Below are positions 1-8,840 of a stretch of DNA of 64,000 nucleotides, one piece after another. The stretch lies in assembly GCA_963727465.1 (NCBI GenBank), contig CAVSGL010000006.1, forward strand, positions 62,001-126,000, given 5' to 3'. The DNA comes from VRUE01 sp963727465. GTDB lineage: Bacteria; Actinomycetota; Thermoleophilia; Solirubrobacterales; 70-9. Both the position numbers and the translations under genes were made by a program. The first letter of the stretch is position 1; each line of letters starts with the position of its first letter. Under the pieces are notes generated by a model that worked only from the letters and a program-made list of their open reading frames with translations, searched no databases and was not told where the DNA came from.

Positions 1-1476
1 GCCGATCCTGTAGTCGCCGCCTATGTCCGTTCGCGTGCAGGTTTCATATTCAGGATCGTAGATGTTTTCCCGGTAGGCGCAGACCCAGGAGTTGACGATT
101 GGATCGCCGGTTGCCTCGTCTTCGACGTGGCCGGTGATTGCCCCTTCCTGAAATAGGTGGCCGTCGATTTCAGTGACCGTGCTCGGCGCACCTACGGTGA
201 CGAAGTCGGCCCCGTAGAACGTGCTTGCTTCGTCATACAGTTGATAGAGGTAGCCGCTACCATCGGGTGGCCAGAAGCGCACGCGATATTGCTGGCTGGC
301 CAGGCCACTGATTTTGTAGTGGCCTGTGCCGTCAGTGGTCGAACAACCCCAGTCATCGATCTGACCGCCAACTTCCTCGGCACAAACATCGATACCACCG
401 AGTGGAGTCGATGTTTCGTGATCGTCAACGGCCCCTTCGATACTTCCACCTGGATCAAGAGCAGCATCGATATTTGAGGTCGTGTTTGGGGCCGTCACCT
501 GCACGGCGTTGGATTCATAGAAGTACTTCTTGTTATCGTAGAACTCTTTGATGTAGTTCTCACTGGTCGTGTCTACCGGTACGAACGACACTTCGAAATA
601 GAGACTCGCCAAGCCGCCGAGCACGTAGCTTCCGCTGCTGTCGGTGACCGTGCATAGGTGATAAAGCCCTTCGCCGTAAACACCGCCGGTGACATTGGCG
701 CACACTTCGATGTCTTCAATCGGGTGGCCATTACTGGAGTCTGTAACGTGACCAGAGATCCGACCCGCTTGGCGAAGATTGCTGTCGATCCCCGTGGTCG
801 TCGATGGCGCGGTGACATTGATGGTCTCGGCTTCCGTGAAGTCGGCAACAGTGTCGTACCATTGGTGAGCGTAGTTCGATTCCGGCAGTGGTGCGTACTC
901 AACCTTGTAGGACCCAGTCGGCAGGTTCTTGATCGTGTATGAGCCGGAGCCATTGCTGCTGAGGCACGGGCCCGAGACCCATCCTTCAGCCTCGTAGACG
1001 CAGACAACCACGTCGGCCACAGGATTGCTCGACGTGTTCTCGGTGGTCCCGGAGATAGCTCCGCCCGGGTGCAATGCTGCGTCGATCCCGGTGACGACCG
1101 ATCCTGCTACCGCTACCGTCTTGCTGGCTTCCCAGGTGCTCGCATCTTCGTAGTACTGATAGGCGAGGTTGCTCGCGCCGGTTGGATGGAAGCGGACGTG
1201 GTAGGTCTGAGGTTCGAGTCCGCCGATCGTGTACTCGCCTGAGCTGTCCGTTTCGGTACATGGAGCTTCTTCTTCGACGTAATAGAGGAACGCACAGACT
1301 TGGACGTTGGCCACAGGGTTACTGGTTTCCGCGTCGGTGACAGTCCCGGAGATGCCCTCCGATTCTGCGGCCTGGGCAGAAGAACTGCTCAGCAGCAGCG
1401 TCAGCAGTAATAGCCCGAGGCCAGCACGTATGCCTCGCTTGACCTTCGTCCTAGTGACGCCCCTCCGCTTTCTCAC
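1..1476 (-). CDS. Secreted protein of tandem carboxypeptidase-regulatory-like domains (partial, 3' end outside window)
   Basis: An open frame of 492 codons with no stop runs off the left edge. The GTG start at 1476 follows a strong GGAAGGAG site. Residues 1-37 form a basic, then hydrophobic signal peptide ending ...SAQAA. The rest is five tandem units of about 90-100 residues, each starting like 'GxISGxVTDxxTxxPV', continuing 'VCA...C.TTDSSGxYxIxGL' and ending with an aromatic YYxxxxxW-like stretch and 'V..GIDAAL.PGG'. This is the carboxypeptidase-regulatory/CNA-B-type beta-sandwich pattern. Each unit carries two cysteines, so an intradomain disulfide is likely. Probably a cell-surface or secreted adhesive/structural protein; no enzyme motif is visible. 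The + strand frames over it are shadows. Confidence 0.82.
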   Translation of the reverse strand, partial: MRKRRGVTRTKVKRGIRAGLGLLLLTLLLSSSSAQAAESEGISGTVTDAETSNPVANVQVCAFLYYVEEEAPCTETDSSGEYTIGGLEPQTYHVRFHPTGASNLAYQYYEDASTWEASKTVAVAGSVVTGIDAALHPGGAISGTTENTSSNPVADVVVCVYEAEGWVSGPCLSSNGSGSYTIKNLPTGSYKVEYAPLPESNYAHQWYDTVADFTEAETINVTAPSTTTGIDSNLRQAGRISGHVTDSSNGHPIEDIEVCANVTGGVYGEGLYHLCTVTDSSGSYVLGGLASLYFEVSFVPVDTTSENYIKEFYDNKKYFYESNAVQVTAPNTTSNIDAALDPGGSIEGAVDDHETSTPLGGIDVCAEEVGGQIDDWGCSTTDGTGHYKISGLASQQYRVRFWPPDGSGYLYQLYDEASTFYGADFVTVGAPSTVTEIDGHLFQEGAITGHVEDEATGDPIVNSWVCAYRENIYDPEYETCTRTDIGGDYRIG

Positions 1477-1620
1477 AACGGCTCCTTCCCGCGAGCAGTA
1501 CAGTCAAAGTGCGGCAGGATACCGCACGAAGATCCCATCGGTAATAGTAGGTGTATGGTGCCTACCTGAAAGTAGGTAGAACAATGTTCCTCCGGCCTGT
1601 GTCTCTGGGTTCCACGTAGG

Positions 1621-1802
1621 CCAGTGGTGTGCCAATCAGGGAGCGGAACAGCCGAATTTAGCGGTCCAGCCGGAACAGTCTTGATAGGCGGTTGCCGCCC
1701 TGTGCTGCGGATTCTGAACGGTTGAATTTGGCTAGTGCGCATTACTGGGCATGATGGTTGGACTCCATTCAGCCGCGCTGTAACCCCCGGAAATCGGGGT
1801 TA
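1621..1802 (+). repeat. Degenerate copy (A) of the island-end repeat with ssrA-3'-like segment
   Basis: The stretch 1621-1725 resembles 20005-20124 and 22070-22190 (gtgcgcca..., then 'gccgaatt', 'agccggaa', 'ctgcgga' blocks). Then 1749-1776 (ATGATGGTTGGACTCCATTC and AGCCGC) matches the T-arm/acceptor-like block of the good copies but with a mutated loop. A hairpin (taaccccc...ggggtta, 1781-1802) follows, as in the other copies. I read it as an old attachment-site scar left of the SnoaL gene. The rest of 1477-1820 has no gene; an imperfect inverted repeat CCTAC...GTAGG lies at 1561-1576 upstream of the secreted protein. Confidence 0.55.
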
Positions 1803-1820
1803 GCGCGAGCAGGTCGCTGT

Positions 1821-2261
1821 TCAGTCGATCAGGCCGACGCCACGCAGGATCGTGAGCGAGTCGGCGTAGACGTCCTTGCGCAGTATCTGGCCGTTCTCGA
1901 TCGGGAAGACGTCAACGCCCTCCCACTCGAGCCGCTCGCCGGTCGGCTCGGCGACGAGACCGCTGCGGCGCATCGTCTGCGTATGGGTCGCGGAGGCGGT
2001 CCATTCGCAGACGGCGAGGCCGTCGCGTGCATAAAGGCGCCGCGTCTCGAACCGCAGGTCGGGCCAGGCGGCGAAGATCGAGGCGATGTGATCGCCAACC
2101 GCCTCGCCCTCCACGCGCTCCCCCGCAGTGTGGTTCTCGAACACCATGTCGGGGGCGTGCATCGCCACGATCGCCTCAGTGTCGTGGCGGTTCCAGGCGT
2201 CGTTGTAGCGTTTGACCAGCCGCTCCACAGCCTCGGCGCTGTCGCTCTGCTCCGCGGCCAC
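1821..2261 (-). CDS. SnoaL-like / nuclear transport factor 2-like protein
   Basis: A 146-residue protein with the NTF2/SnoaL pattern: an N-terminal helix 'AVERLVKRYNDAWNRHD', 'IVAMHAPDMVFENHTAG', 'IFAAWPDLRFETRRLYARDG', and a closing sheet 'WEGVDVFPIENGQILRKDVYAD'. The length is normal for single-domain members, which act as polyketide cyclases, ketosteroid-isomerase-like enzymes or small-ligand binders. The ATG lies six bases after the stop of the upstream flavoprotein gene on the same strand, so the two are probably co-transcribed and may act on the same small molecule. The substrate cannot be told from sequence. Confidence 0.75.
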   Translation of the reverse strand: MAAEQSDSAEAVERLVKRYNDAWNRHDTEAIVAMHAPDMVFENHTAGERVEGEAVGDHIASIFAAWPDLRFETRRLYARDGLAVCEWTASATHTQTMRRSGLVAEPTGERLEWEGVDVFPIENGQILRKDVYADSLTILRGVGLID

Positions 2262-2266
2262 CGTGC

Positions 2267-3427
2267 TCAGCCCTCCGCGCCCACCACGACTCCGCCTCGG
2301 CCCTTCAGCTCCCGGGCGATCGCGCGGGCGGCGCGCTTGGCCTCCTTGCCCATGTAGCCGAGGCCGCCGGGGCGCTGCACGTAGCCGACGAAGCGCATGC
2401 CCAGCGCCGCGGCCTTCTCCCCCACCGCCTTAGGTTTGCCCTGGCCGTCGAGCACATCGAGTTGCCCGACGAGGCGCTCGAGCGCGGGTCGGAAGCCGGT
2501 GGCGGCGACGATCGAGTCGGGCTCCAGCCGGGCGCCGTCGGCGAGCTTCACCCCCTCCGGCTCACATCCATCCACGGCCGAGACGACCTCGACCCGCCGC
2601 TCCTTTATCGCCTCGATCACCTCTTCGTCGACGATCGACGGCGCGACACCGCGGGCGCGGAGCTGGGCGAACGGGCCGTCCTCGGGCACCGTCAGGCCGA
2701 ACTCGTCAAGATCGCCGACGCCCATGCGGCGGCCGAAGCGGCTGAAGGCGTCGGCGAAGCGAACCGGCGTGTGCAGCAGTGCGACGGCGATCATGTCGCC
2801 CGGCAGGCCGCCGGGCCCTTCGCGGACGACGATGTTGGGCGGCGTGCGAACCGCAAGCCAGGTCTGCGCCGCGCCACCCTCGGCCAAATCGTGTGCGATC
2901 TCCATGCCCGAGCAGCCGGGGCCGACGACGAGGACCTTCTCGCCCTCGAACGGCGCCGGGTTGCGGTATTCGGAGGAATGCAGCAGGCGACCGCGGAAGC
3001 CCTCGCGTCCCTCCCACTCCGGGATCGTGGGCTCTTTCTGGTATCCGGTCGCGACGACGACCTGCGGCGCGTGGACCGCGCCGGCCGACGTCTCGACCGT
3101 CCAACCGCCGTCGCCGCGGTCGATCGCCTCCACCGAGGTTCCGAGCCGGATCTCGATCCCGTCCTCGGCGGCGTGGCGCTCGACGTGCTCGATCAGCTGA
3201 TCGCGGCTCGGGAACATCGGCGTGCCCTTGGGGAAGCGCCGGCCGGGCAGGTGCGAGAACGGCCTGCAGGTGTTGAGCCGCAGGCGGTCGTAGCGCCCGC
3301 GCCACGACGAGGCGACGCTGTCGGCGCGGTCGAAGACGGTCGGCCGGATGCCGACGTCCTTCAGGGCAAGGGCGGCCGCGACGCCGGCGGGTCCGGCTCC
3401 GATGACGGCAACCTCTCGTCTCTCCAC
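2267..3427 (-). CDS. Flavin-containing monooxygenase-like NAD(P)-binding oxidoreductase
   Basis: 386 residues. The N-terminal Rossmann motif is 'VAVIGAGPAGVAAALAL' (FAD). 'SSWRGRYDRLRLNTCRPFSHLPG' resembles the FMO/YUCCA class, and a second dinucleotide motif 'VLVVGPGCSGMEIAHDL' (NADPH) sits near residue 165. The late 'IVAATGFRPALERLV' is the ATG motif of this fold. Members oxygenate N, S or carbonyl groups of small molecules in the cytoplasm. The gene is divergent from the HD-GYP/LuxR gene (117 bp gap) and upstream of the SnoaL gene in a probable two-gene operon. The exact substrate class is unknown. Confidence 0.82.
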   Translation of the reverse strand: MERREVAVIGAGPAGVAAALALKDVGIRPTVFDRADSVASSWRGRYDRLRLNTCRPFSHLPGRRFPKGTPMFPSRDQLIEHVERHAAEDGIEIRLGTSVEAIDRGDGGWTVETSAGAVHAPQVVVATGYQKEPTIPEWEGREGFRGRLLHSSEYRNPAPFEGEKVLVVGPGCSGMEIAHDLAEGGAAQTWLAVRTPPNIVVREGPGGLPGDMIAVALLHTPVRFADAFSRFGRRMGVGDLDEFGLTVPEDGPFAQLRARGVAPSIVDEEVIEAIKERRVEVVSAVDGCEPEGVKLADGARLEPDSIVAATGFRPALERLVGQLDVLDGQGKPKAVGEKAAALGMRFVGYVQRPGGLGYMGKEAKRAARAIARELKGRGGVVVGAEG

Positions 3428-3544
3428 TGCGTCCTCCCCTCGAGATCGCTTGCTGGTTCGGACGACGATTCACCGTAACAAAGTGCGGCATACCCACCGG
3501 AATCGCCGCCCGCCCCGCTGCCGGGGCGCCCATACACTCGAAAG

Positions 3545-5092
3545 ATGCCCTCTGCCGCCGAACCGTCCGGCGTGCGTCGCGCCGAGCTGGTCGCGACGCT
3601 CTCGCTCGGCACCGACCTGGGCTTCGGCCAGCCGATGGAGCACGCGCTGCGGCAGTGCCTGATCGCCCTGCGCCTCGGCGAGCAGCTTGGACTCGACGAA
3701 GCCGAGCGTGAGGTCACCTACTACACCGGGCTGCTCGCCTGGGTCGGTTGCCACGTCAACGCCTACGAGCAGGCCAAGTGGTTCGGCGACGACATCGCGC
3801 TCAAGGCCGACGTGCTGCGGGTCAACTGGCCAGGCTCCAGCTTCCTTCTCGGCCGTCTCGGGACCGGCCGACCGCCGCTGCAGCGGGCGCGGCTCGGGCT
3901 CGCCTTCCTCGGCGAAGGGCGCGAGGCGGTTCGGACCCTGTGGACCAACCACGGCGCCGCTACCGCAAGCCTCGCCGAGCGCCTCGGGCTCGGCGAGGAG
4001 GTGTGCCGGGCCGTTCGGCAGGTCTTCGAGCGCTGGGACGGCAAAGGCGCGCCGGGCGGACGGCAGGGCGACGAGATTCCGCTCGCCTCGCGGATCGTCT
4101 CGCTCGCCGACGTCGTCGAGGCGTTCCACCGCACCGGCGGCACCGAGAGCGCCGTCGCCGTAGCGCGAGAGCGCAGCGGAACTCAATTCGACCCGGCCCT
4201 GGCGCAGCGGGTTCGCGCAAACGCCGAGGAGCTCTTCCACGGACTCGACGGCACGAGCAGCTGGGGCACGGTGATCGCCGCGCAGCCCGTGCTCGACACC
4301 GAGCTTCGCGAGTCCGAGCTCGACGCCGCGCTGGGGGCGGTCGCCGACTTCGCCGACCTCAAGTCGCCTTGGACGATCGGCCACTCGCGCGGCGTCGCCG
4401 AGCTGGCCGGCGCGGCGGCCCCCGCATACGGCTTGCCCGAGCCCGATGCGGCAGCGATTCGCCTTGCCGGGCTCGTCCACGACCTCGGGCGCCTCGGCGT
4501 CTCCAACGCGATCTGGGACAAGCGCGGGCCGCTCAACCGGTCGGAGTTCGAGCGCGTGCGCCTGCACCCCTACCTGAGCGAGCGCATGCTCTCCTTCGCC
4601 CCGGCGCTGACCCCACTGGGGGCGATCGCCGTGCAGCACCACGAGCGGCTCGACGGATCCGGATACCCGCGGGGCCTGAGCGGCGCCGAGATCACGCCGG
4701 CGGGAAGACTGCTCGCCGCAGCTGACACCTACCAGGCGATGACCGAAGAGCGCCCCCACCGGCCGCCATTGCCTCGGGACGAGGCGGCGGAGGGGCTGCG
4801 CGACGAGGTCGCCGCGGGCAGGCTGGACGGGGAGGCAGTCAACGCGGTGCTGGCCGCCGCCGGCCACCGCGTGCGCAGGCGCCGCGAGTGGCCGGCGGAA
4901 CTGACCCCACGCGAGGTGGAGGTGCTGCGACTGCTGGCCCGCGGGCTCTCGAATCGCGAGATCGCCACCCGGCTGACGATCTCCCCGAAGACCGCCGGCG
5001 GACACGTCGAGCACATCTACACGAAGACGGGCGCCACCAACCGCGCCATGGCGAGCCTGTTCGCCGCCGAACACGGCTTGATGCGCGACTGA
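3545..5092 (+). CDS. HD-GYP-like domain protein with C-terminal LuxR-type HTH
   Basis: 515 residues. The middle carries an HD-domain signature 'LAGLVHDLGRLGVSNAIWDKRGPL' followed by 'HPYLSERML' and the GYP-like 'VQHHERLDGSGYPRGL'. A degenerate first HD-like half lies around residues 50-200. The last about 65 residues are a LuxR HTH ('LTPREVEVLRLLARGLSNREIATRLTISPKT'). HD-GYP enzymes hydrolyse cyclic dinucleotides; here the domain may act as sensor or effector for the attached DNA-binding domain. The gene is divergent from the flavin monooxygenase-like gene, a possible target. Phosphodiesterase activity is inferred, not shown. Confidence 0.8.
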   Translation: MPSAAEPSGVRRAELVATLSLGTDLGFGQPMEHALRQCLIALRLGEQLGLDEAEREVTYYTGLLAWVGCHVNAYEQAKWFGDDIALKADVLRVNWPGSSFLLGRLGTGRPPLQRARLGLAFLGEGREAVRTLWTNHGAATASLAERLGLGEEVCRAVRQVFERWDGKGAPGGRQGDEIPLASRIVSLADVVEAFHRTGGTESAVAVARERSGTQFDPALAQRVRANAEELFHGLDGTSSWGTVIAAQPVLDTELRESELDAALGAVADFADLKSPWTIGHSRGVAELAGAAAPAYGLPEPDAAAIRLAGLVHDLGRLGVSNAIWDKRGPLNRSEFERVRLHPYLSERMLSFAPALTPLGAIAVQHHERLDGSGYPRGLSGAEITPAGRLLAAADTYQAMTEERPHRPPLPRDEAAEGLRDEVAAGRLDGEAVNAVLAAAGHRVRRRREWPAELTPREVEVLRLLARGLSNREIATRLTISPKTAGGHVEHIYTKTGATNRAMASLFAAEHGLMRD

Positions 5093-5217
5093 GCGCCACC
5101 GCGTCCGGCCGGGTCGAGACGACACGAAGAGGGGGCGAATGCCCCATGACGATCGGCGCGAGGGCGCCTAGCCTCGTCCTGAACACCGCACGCGACAGAT
5201 GGACGAGGAGGAACACC

Positions 5218-6288
5218 GTGGAGGCAGCGACGCAGGGAATCGACCAGGGGGCGCTCGAGCAGGTCCTGGGGAGAACCGTCACCGACATGGGCGCGGCGCT
5301 GAACGGCGCCCTGGTGATGCTCGGCGGGGAGCTGGGGCTGTGGAAGGCGCTCGCCGGCTCTGGCCCCTCGACCGCGGCCGAGATCGCCGAGCGCAGCGAC
5401 GTGCGCGAGCGCTACGTGCGCGAGTGGCTGGCCGCGCAAGCGGCCAGCGGATACCTCGACTACGACGCCGATGGCGACACCTTCACGCTCTCGCCCGAGC
5501 AGGCGATGATCTTCGCCGACGAGGAGAGCCCTGTCTTCCTTCTCGGCGGCTACCGGCTGATCAGCTCGACCTTCAAAGACCGACCGCGGCTCGAGGAGCG
5601 ATTCCGTTCGGGTGAGGGCTTCGGCTGGCACGAGCACGACCCCGAGCTCTTCGCCGGCACCGAGCAGTTCTTCCGCCCGGGATACCGCGCCCATTTGACC
5701 GGCGAGTGGATTCCGGCGCTGGAGGGCGTCAACGAGAAGCTGCGGGCGGGCGGCAAGGTCGCCGATGTCGGCTGCGGCCACGGCGTCTCGACGAGCTTGA
5801 TCGCGCAGTCGTTCCCGCAGTCAACCGTGCACGGCTTCGACTACCACCAGGGATCGGTCGAGCGGGCGCGGGAGCTGGCGCGCGAGGAAGGCGTCGAGAA
5901 CGCCGAGTACGAGGTGGCCACCGCCAAGGGCTTCCCTGGCGAGGACTACGACCTGGTGTGCTTCTTCGACTGTCTGCACGACATGGGCGACCCGGTGGGG
6001 GCTCTGAGCCATGTCCGCGAGGCCCTCGCCGAGGACGGGAGCGTGATGCTGGTCGAGCCGCAGGCGGCAGACGATCTCGCAGGCAACCTCAACCCCGTCG
6101 GCCGCCTCTACTACGCGGCCTCGACGCTGATCTGCACCCCCAATTCGCTCGACCAGGAGGTGGCGCTGGGGCTCGGCGCCCAGGCGGGCGAGGCCCGGCT
6201 GCGCGCGGTCGCGCAGGAGGCCGGCTTCAGCCGCTTCCGCCGCGCCACCGAGACGCCGTTCAACCTGGTGCTGGAGGCCCGACCCTGA
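5218..6288 (+). CDS. Class I SAM-dependent methyltransferase with N-terminal winged-helix domain
   Basis: I chose the GTG start because GAGGAGG sits just ahead of it; an upstream ATG at 5146 lacks such a site. 356 residues. The N-terminal part is winged-helix-like ('STAAEIAERSDVRERYVREWLAAQAASGYL'), as in O-methyltransferase-like actinobacterial proteins. The SAM motif I is 'KVADVGCGHGVSTSLIAQSFP', followed by 'VHGFDYHQGSV' and 'YDLVCFFDCLHDMGDP'. Probably a small-molecule methyltransferase. It overlaps the GST-like frame that follows and sits with another methyltransferase two genes on. Substrate unknown. Confidence 0.82.
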   Translation: MEAATQGIDQGALEQVLGRTVTDMGAALNGALVMLGGELGLWKALAGSGPSTAAEIAERSDVRERYVREWLAAQAASGYLDYDADGDTFTLSPEQAMIFADEESPVFLLGGYRLISSTFKDRPRLEERFRSGEGFGWHEHDPELFAGTEQFFRPGYRAHLTGEWIPALEGVNEKLRAGGKVADVGCGHGVSTSLIAQSFPQSTVHGFDYHQGSVERARELAREEGVENAEYEVATAKGFPGEDYDLVCFFDCLHDMGDPVGALSHVREALAEDGSVMLVEPQAADDLAGNLNPVGRLYYAASTLICTPNSLDQEVALGLGAQAGEARLRAVAQEAGFSRFRRATETPFNLVLEARP

Positions 6289-7103
6289 GGGCTGCGGTCG
6301 ACAGCCGGGCAACGAAAGTCAGGCTCTACGCGATCCCGATCTCGCATTCCTCGCTTGCCGCGCGGATGATGCTGGAGCGCAGCGGGCTCGAGCACGAGGT
6401 GAGGGAGCTTCCCCCCGGGCTGCACCCGCCCCTGGTGCGCGCTGCCGGGTTCCCCGGCTGGACCGTGCCGGCGCTGCGGATCGACGAGAGGCGCATCCAG
6501 GGGACGCGGGCGATCGCCCGCGAGCTGCACGGGCTCGCCCCGGAGGCCGGACTCTTCCCGCCCGGCGAGGACGCCCGCGGGGCGGTCGAGGAGGCGGAGC
6601 GCTGGGGGCACGACGATCTGCAGCCGCTGCCCCGGCGGATCTTCCGCTGGGCCGGCGCCCACAGCGGCGCAGTTCGGACCTGGATGGCGCGCGAGGCGAG
6701 CGGCCTGCCCGCGCCGTCGGCGTTCGCGCTGGCGCTGAAGCCGGCGACGGCCTTCTTCGCTCGCCGCGTCTCGGGCGCCGACAACGCCACCGTGCGCGCC
6801 GACCTGGCGCGCCTGCCGGAGTTGATCGACCGCGCCGACGAGCTGGTCGCGGACGGGACGATCGGCGGCACGCCGCCCAATGCAGCAGACCTGCAGATCC
6901 TCCTCTCGCTGCGGCTGCTGCTCCTGCACGAAGACCTGCGGACGCGGATCGAGGGACGGCGATGCTGCCAGGCGGCGCTGCGGCTGCTGCCGGACTATCC
7001 GCGCCCCGGGCCGGACGCGCTGCCGCCTGTGCCCGCGGCACTGCCGAACGAGTGGCTGCGCGCCGCGGAGCTCCGGCGGGCGGGCGCCGGTGTGGGAGGC
7101 TGA
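6285..7103 (+). CDS. Glutathione S-transferase-like protein (start uncertain)
   Basis: The frame encodes a thioredoxin-fold GST N-domain ('KVRLYAIPISHSSLAARMMLERSGLEHEVREL...', 'WTVPALRIDERRIQGTRAIARELHG') and a helical C-domain ending '...NEWLRAAELRRAGAGVGG'. No ATG, GTG or TTG lies before the first conserved strand. The best-placed candidate is a CTG at 6285, overlapping the upstream stop, with GGAGG seven to eight bases ahead. Actinobacteria mostly lack glutathione, so this is more likely a GST-fold thiol or peroxidase-type enzyme. It sits between two methyltransferases in one transcription unit. Confidence 0.65.
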   Translation: MRAAVDSRATKVRLYAIPISHSSLAARMMLERSGLEHEVRELPPGLHPPLVRAAGFPGWTVPALRIDERRIQGTRAIARELHGLAPEAGLFPPGEDARGAVEEAERWGHDDLQPLPRRIFRWAGAHSGAVRTWMAREASGLPAPSAFALALKPATAFFARRVSGADNATVRADLARLPELIDRADELVADGTIGGTPPNAADLQILLSLRLLLLHEDLRTRIEGRRCCQAALRLLPDYPRPGPDALPPVPAALPNEWLRAAELRRAGAGVGG

Positions 7104-7110
7104 GCGGGCG

Positions 7111-7986
7111 ATGGACGGCGCACAGGCCGCGCTGGCGGCGAACAGAGAGGCGACGGAAGCCTGGAACGGCCCGCTGTACGACCGCTGGCTCGCCTTCCGC
7201 GACATCGTCACCGACGGGCTCGCCTCGCACGGCGAGGCGGCGCTGGCCGCTCACCCGCCGCCACACGGCGCGCGAGCGCTCGACATCGGCTGTGGCCTCG
7301 GCGACACGACGCTGCGACTCGCCGAGCTGGTCGGGCCCGAGGGAAATGCCCACGGCGTCAACGTCGCCGAGCGGATGATCGAGACGGCGGCCGAGGAGGC
7401 ACGCGAGGCCGGCGTCGAGAACGCGAGCTTCGCCGCCCTCGACGTGCAGGCCCACCGCTTCGAAGAGACCTACGACTACGCCTTCTCGCGCTTCGGCACG
7501 ATGTTCTTCGCCAGCCCAGTGGCGGCGCTGCGCAATGTGCGCGAGGCCCTGCGCCCCGGCGGGCGGCTCAACATGGTCGTCTGGCGCCGCAAGCTCGACA
7601 ACGACTGGCTGCACGAGGCCGAGAAGGTGGTCGAGCGCCACCTCGACGAGCCCGAGGAGAGCGACGAGCCGACCTGCGGGCCCGGTCCCTTCTCGATGCA
7701 AAACGCCGACACGGTGACCGACGTGCTGCTCGGCGCCGGCTTCGCCGAGATCGAGCTGCGGCGCTGCGACGACCCGATCAAGGTCGGCCATAACCTCGAC
7801 CACGCGATCGCCTGCGCCGAGGCGCTCGGGCCGGCGGCCGAGCTGCTGCGCCTCTGGGGCGACCGCGCGAGCGAGATCCGCCCGCAGATCGAGGCCGAGC
7901 TGCGCGACGCACTAGCTGGCTTCGTCACCGACGACGGAGTCGTCGGCCCGGCCTCGAGCTGGCTGGTCAGCGCCCGCGCGCCCTAG
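7111..7986 (+). CDS. Class I SAM-dependent methyltransferase (UbiE/Methyltransf_11 type)
   Basis: 291 residues, starting at an ATG seven bases after the previous stop (GGGAGG upstream). It opens 'ANREATEAWNGPLYDRWLAFRD'. SAM motif I is 'RALDIGCGLGDTTLRLAELVG', then 'HGVNVAERMIETA', 'DYAFSRFGTMFFASPVAALRNVREALRPGGRLNMVVWR'. This is the usual layout of cytoplasmic small-molecule methyltransferases. It is the third gene of a methyltransferase/GST-like/methyltransferase unit. Its stop overlaps, tail to tail by four bases, with the next minus-strand gene. Confidence 0.82.
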   Translation: MDGAQAALAANREATEAWNGPLYDRWLAFRDIVTDGLASHGEAALAAHPPPHGARALDIGCGLGDTTLRLAELVGPEGNAHGVNVAERMIETAAEEAREAGVENASFAALDVQAHRFEETYDYAFSRFGTMFFASPVAALRNVREALRPGGRLNMVVWRRKLDNDWLHEAEKVVERHLDEPEESDEPTCGPGPFSMQNADTVTDVLLGAGFAEIELRRCDDPIKVGHNLDHAIACAEALGPAAELLRLWGDRASEIRPQIEAELRDALAGFVTDDGVVGPASSWLVSARAP

Positions 7987-8369
7987 CCAATCAGCTGCCT
8001 GGCGGCAGCGCGGACCTCAGCGAACTGCGCCGGCTCTGAAGCCGATCGCAAGACGTCGATCGGCGCCTCGTCGTCAAGACGGGTATTGGTGCCGAAGAGC
8101 CAGGCCTTCGCCGTCTTCTCGTCGAAGGCCTCGACAATCATGCGGACGACCTTGTAGCTCTCCCGCAGGCGCAGCTCGGTGCGCTGGTTGGGCTCCGGGC
8201 CGTCCTCTCTGCGGTAGCGGCCGATCTGCTTGGCGTCCCGCAGCCCGACGAGGTGCGCGGCGACCCGTTGGCCGAGCTGGTCCTGGAGGTAGCCGGCGAC
8301 GTCGGCGACCGACAGGGTCGCGGCGTCTCGGTCGAGCTTTTCGGCGGCAGGTTGGGTGAGGACGGGCAT
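7983..8369 (-). CDS. Antitoxin-like protein, Xre/MbcA/ParS (DUF2384) C-terminal type
   Basis: 128 residues from an ATG with GAAGGAG upstream (a longer frame begins at 8405 without one). The N-terminal helices 'ATLSVADVAGYLQDQLGQRVAAHLVGLRDAKQIGRY' look like a small HTH. The C-terminal 'EKTAKAWLFGTNTRLDDEAPIDVLRS' is the toxin-binding pattern of antitoxins that pair with RES-domain toxins. No RES gene is adjacent. A truncated, strongly similar copy lies at 29574-29862 in the same orientation, directly abutting a RES fragment, so this gene and that scar flank the accessory region. Confidence 0.65.
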   Translation of the reverse strand: MPVLTQPAAEKLDRDAATLSVADVAGYLQDQLGQRVAAHLVGLRDAKQIGRYRREDGPEPNQRTELRLRESYKVVRMIVEAFDEKTAKAWLFGTNTRLDDEAPIDVLRSASEPAQFAEVRAAARQLIG

Positions 8370-8471
8370 GGAGTCTCCTTCGGTTGCCTTTCGAGGGGCC
8401 ACCATCTAATACACCGAAAAATACACCCCTTCCCTGCGACTGTTTGATGGGCCGATTTCGCGCTGACAGCG

Positions 8472-8840
8472 CTACGCGGTGGCGACGTGCTGACGAGTGA
8501 GAGCGGTGCGCAGGGCAAGCGCCTCGAGCGCAACCTCGGCGTTCTCGGGCGTGTCCTCGACCTCGCCGCTGCGCCACGCGTCAACGAAGGAACCGGGGTC
8601 CTTGCCCTGCCGCTCGCGAAATGCCTCGACTCGCGCGTCCAGGGCCCCATCGGACTCTGCGGCCGGCTCGCGCTCCAGGTAGCGCTCCAGCTCGCTCGAG
8701 GGGATGCGCAGCGTCTTCTTGCCGATGCGGATGGCCTTGACCTCCCCCCGCTCGATCATCTTGTAGACGGTCAACTCGTCGAGGGAGAACCGGCGAGCGT
8801 AGTCGCGCACGCGCATGTAGTGATCGGAGAACTCGGTCAT
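8472..8840 (-). CDS. Excisionase-family (MerR-like HTH) DNA-binding protein, copy 1
   Basis: 122 residues; the ATG follows a strong AAGGAGG. The N-terminal HTH_17-type domain is 'MRVRDYARRFSLDELTVYKMIERGEVKAIRIGKKTLRIPSSELERYLERE'. The C-terminal about 60 residues are helical ('AFRERQGKDPGSFVDAWRSGEVEDTPENAEVALEAL') and could bind a partner. It is divergent from the TumE-like gene at 8975, with a 134 bp gap that is almost identical in the second copy. I infer a toxin-antitoxin-like pair in which this protein binds the shared promoter. Copy 2 is at 26030-26401. Confidence 0.7.
   Translation of the reverse strand: MTEFSDHYMRVRDYARRFSLDELTVYKMIERGEVKAIRIGKKTLRIPSSELERYLEREPAAESDGALDARVEAFRERQGKDPGSFVDAWRSGEVEDTPENAEVALEALALRTALTRQHVATA

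Noticed and set aside
2462..3478. Long + strand open frame (338 codons) opposite the flavin monooxygenase gene
   Set aside because: It is the antisense shadow of a GC-rich gene with clear FAD and NADPH motifs; its own translation has no recognisable domain. The same applies to many long antisense frames in the window.
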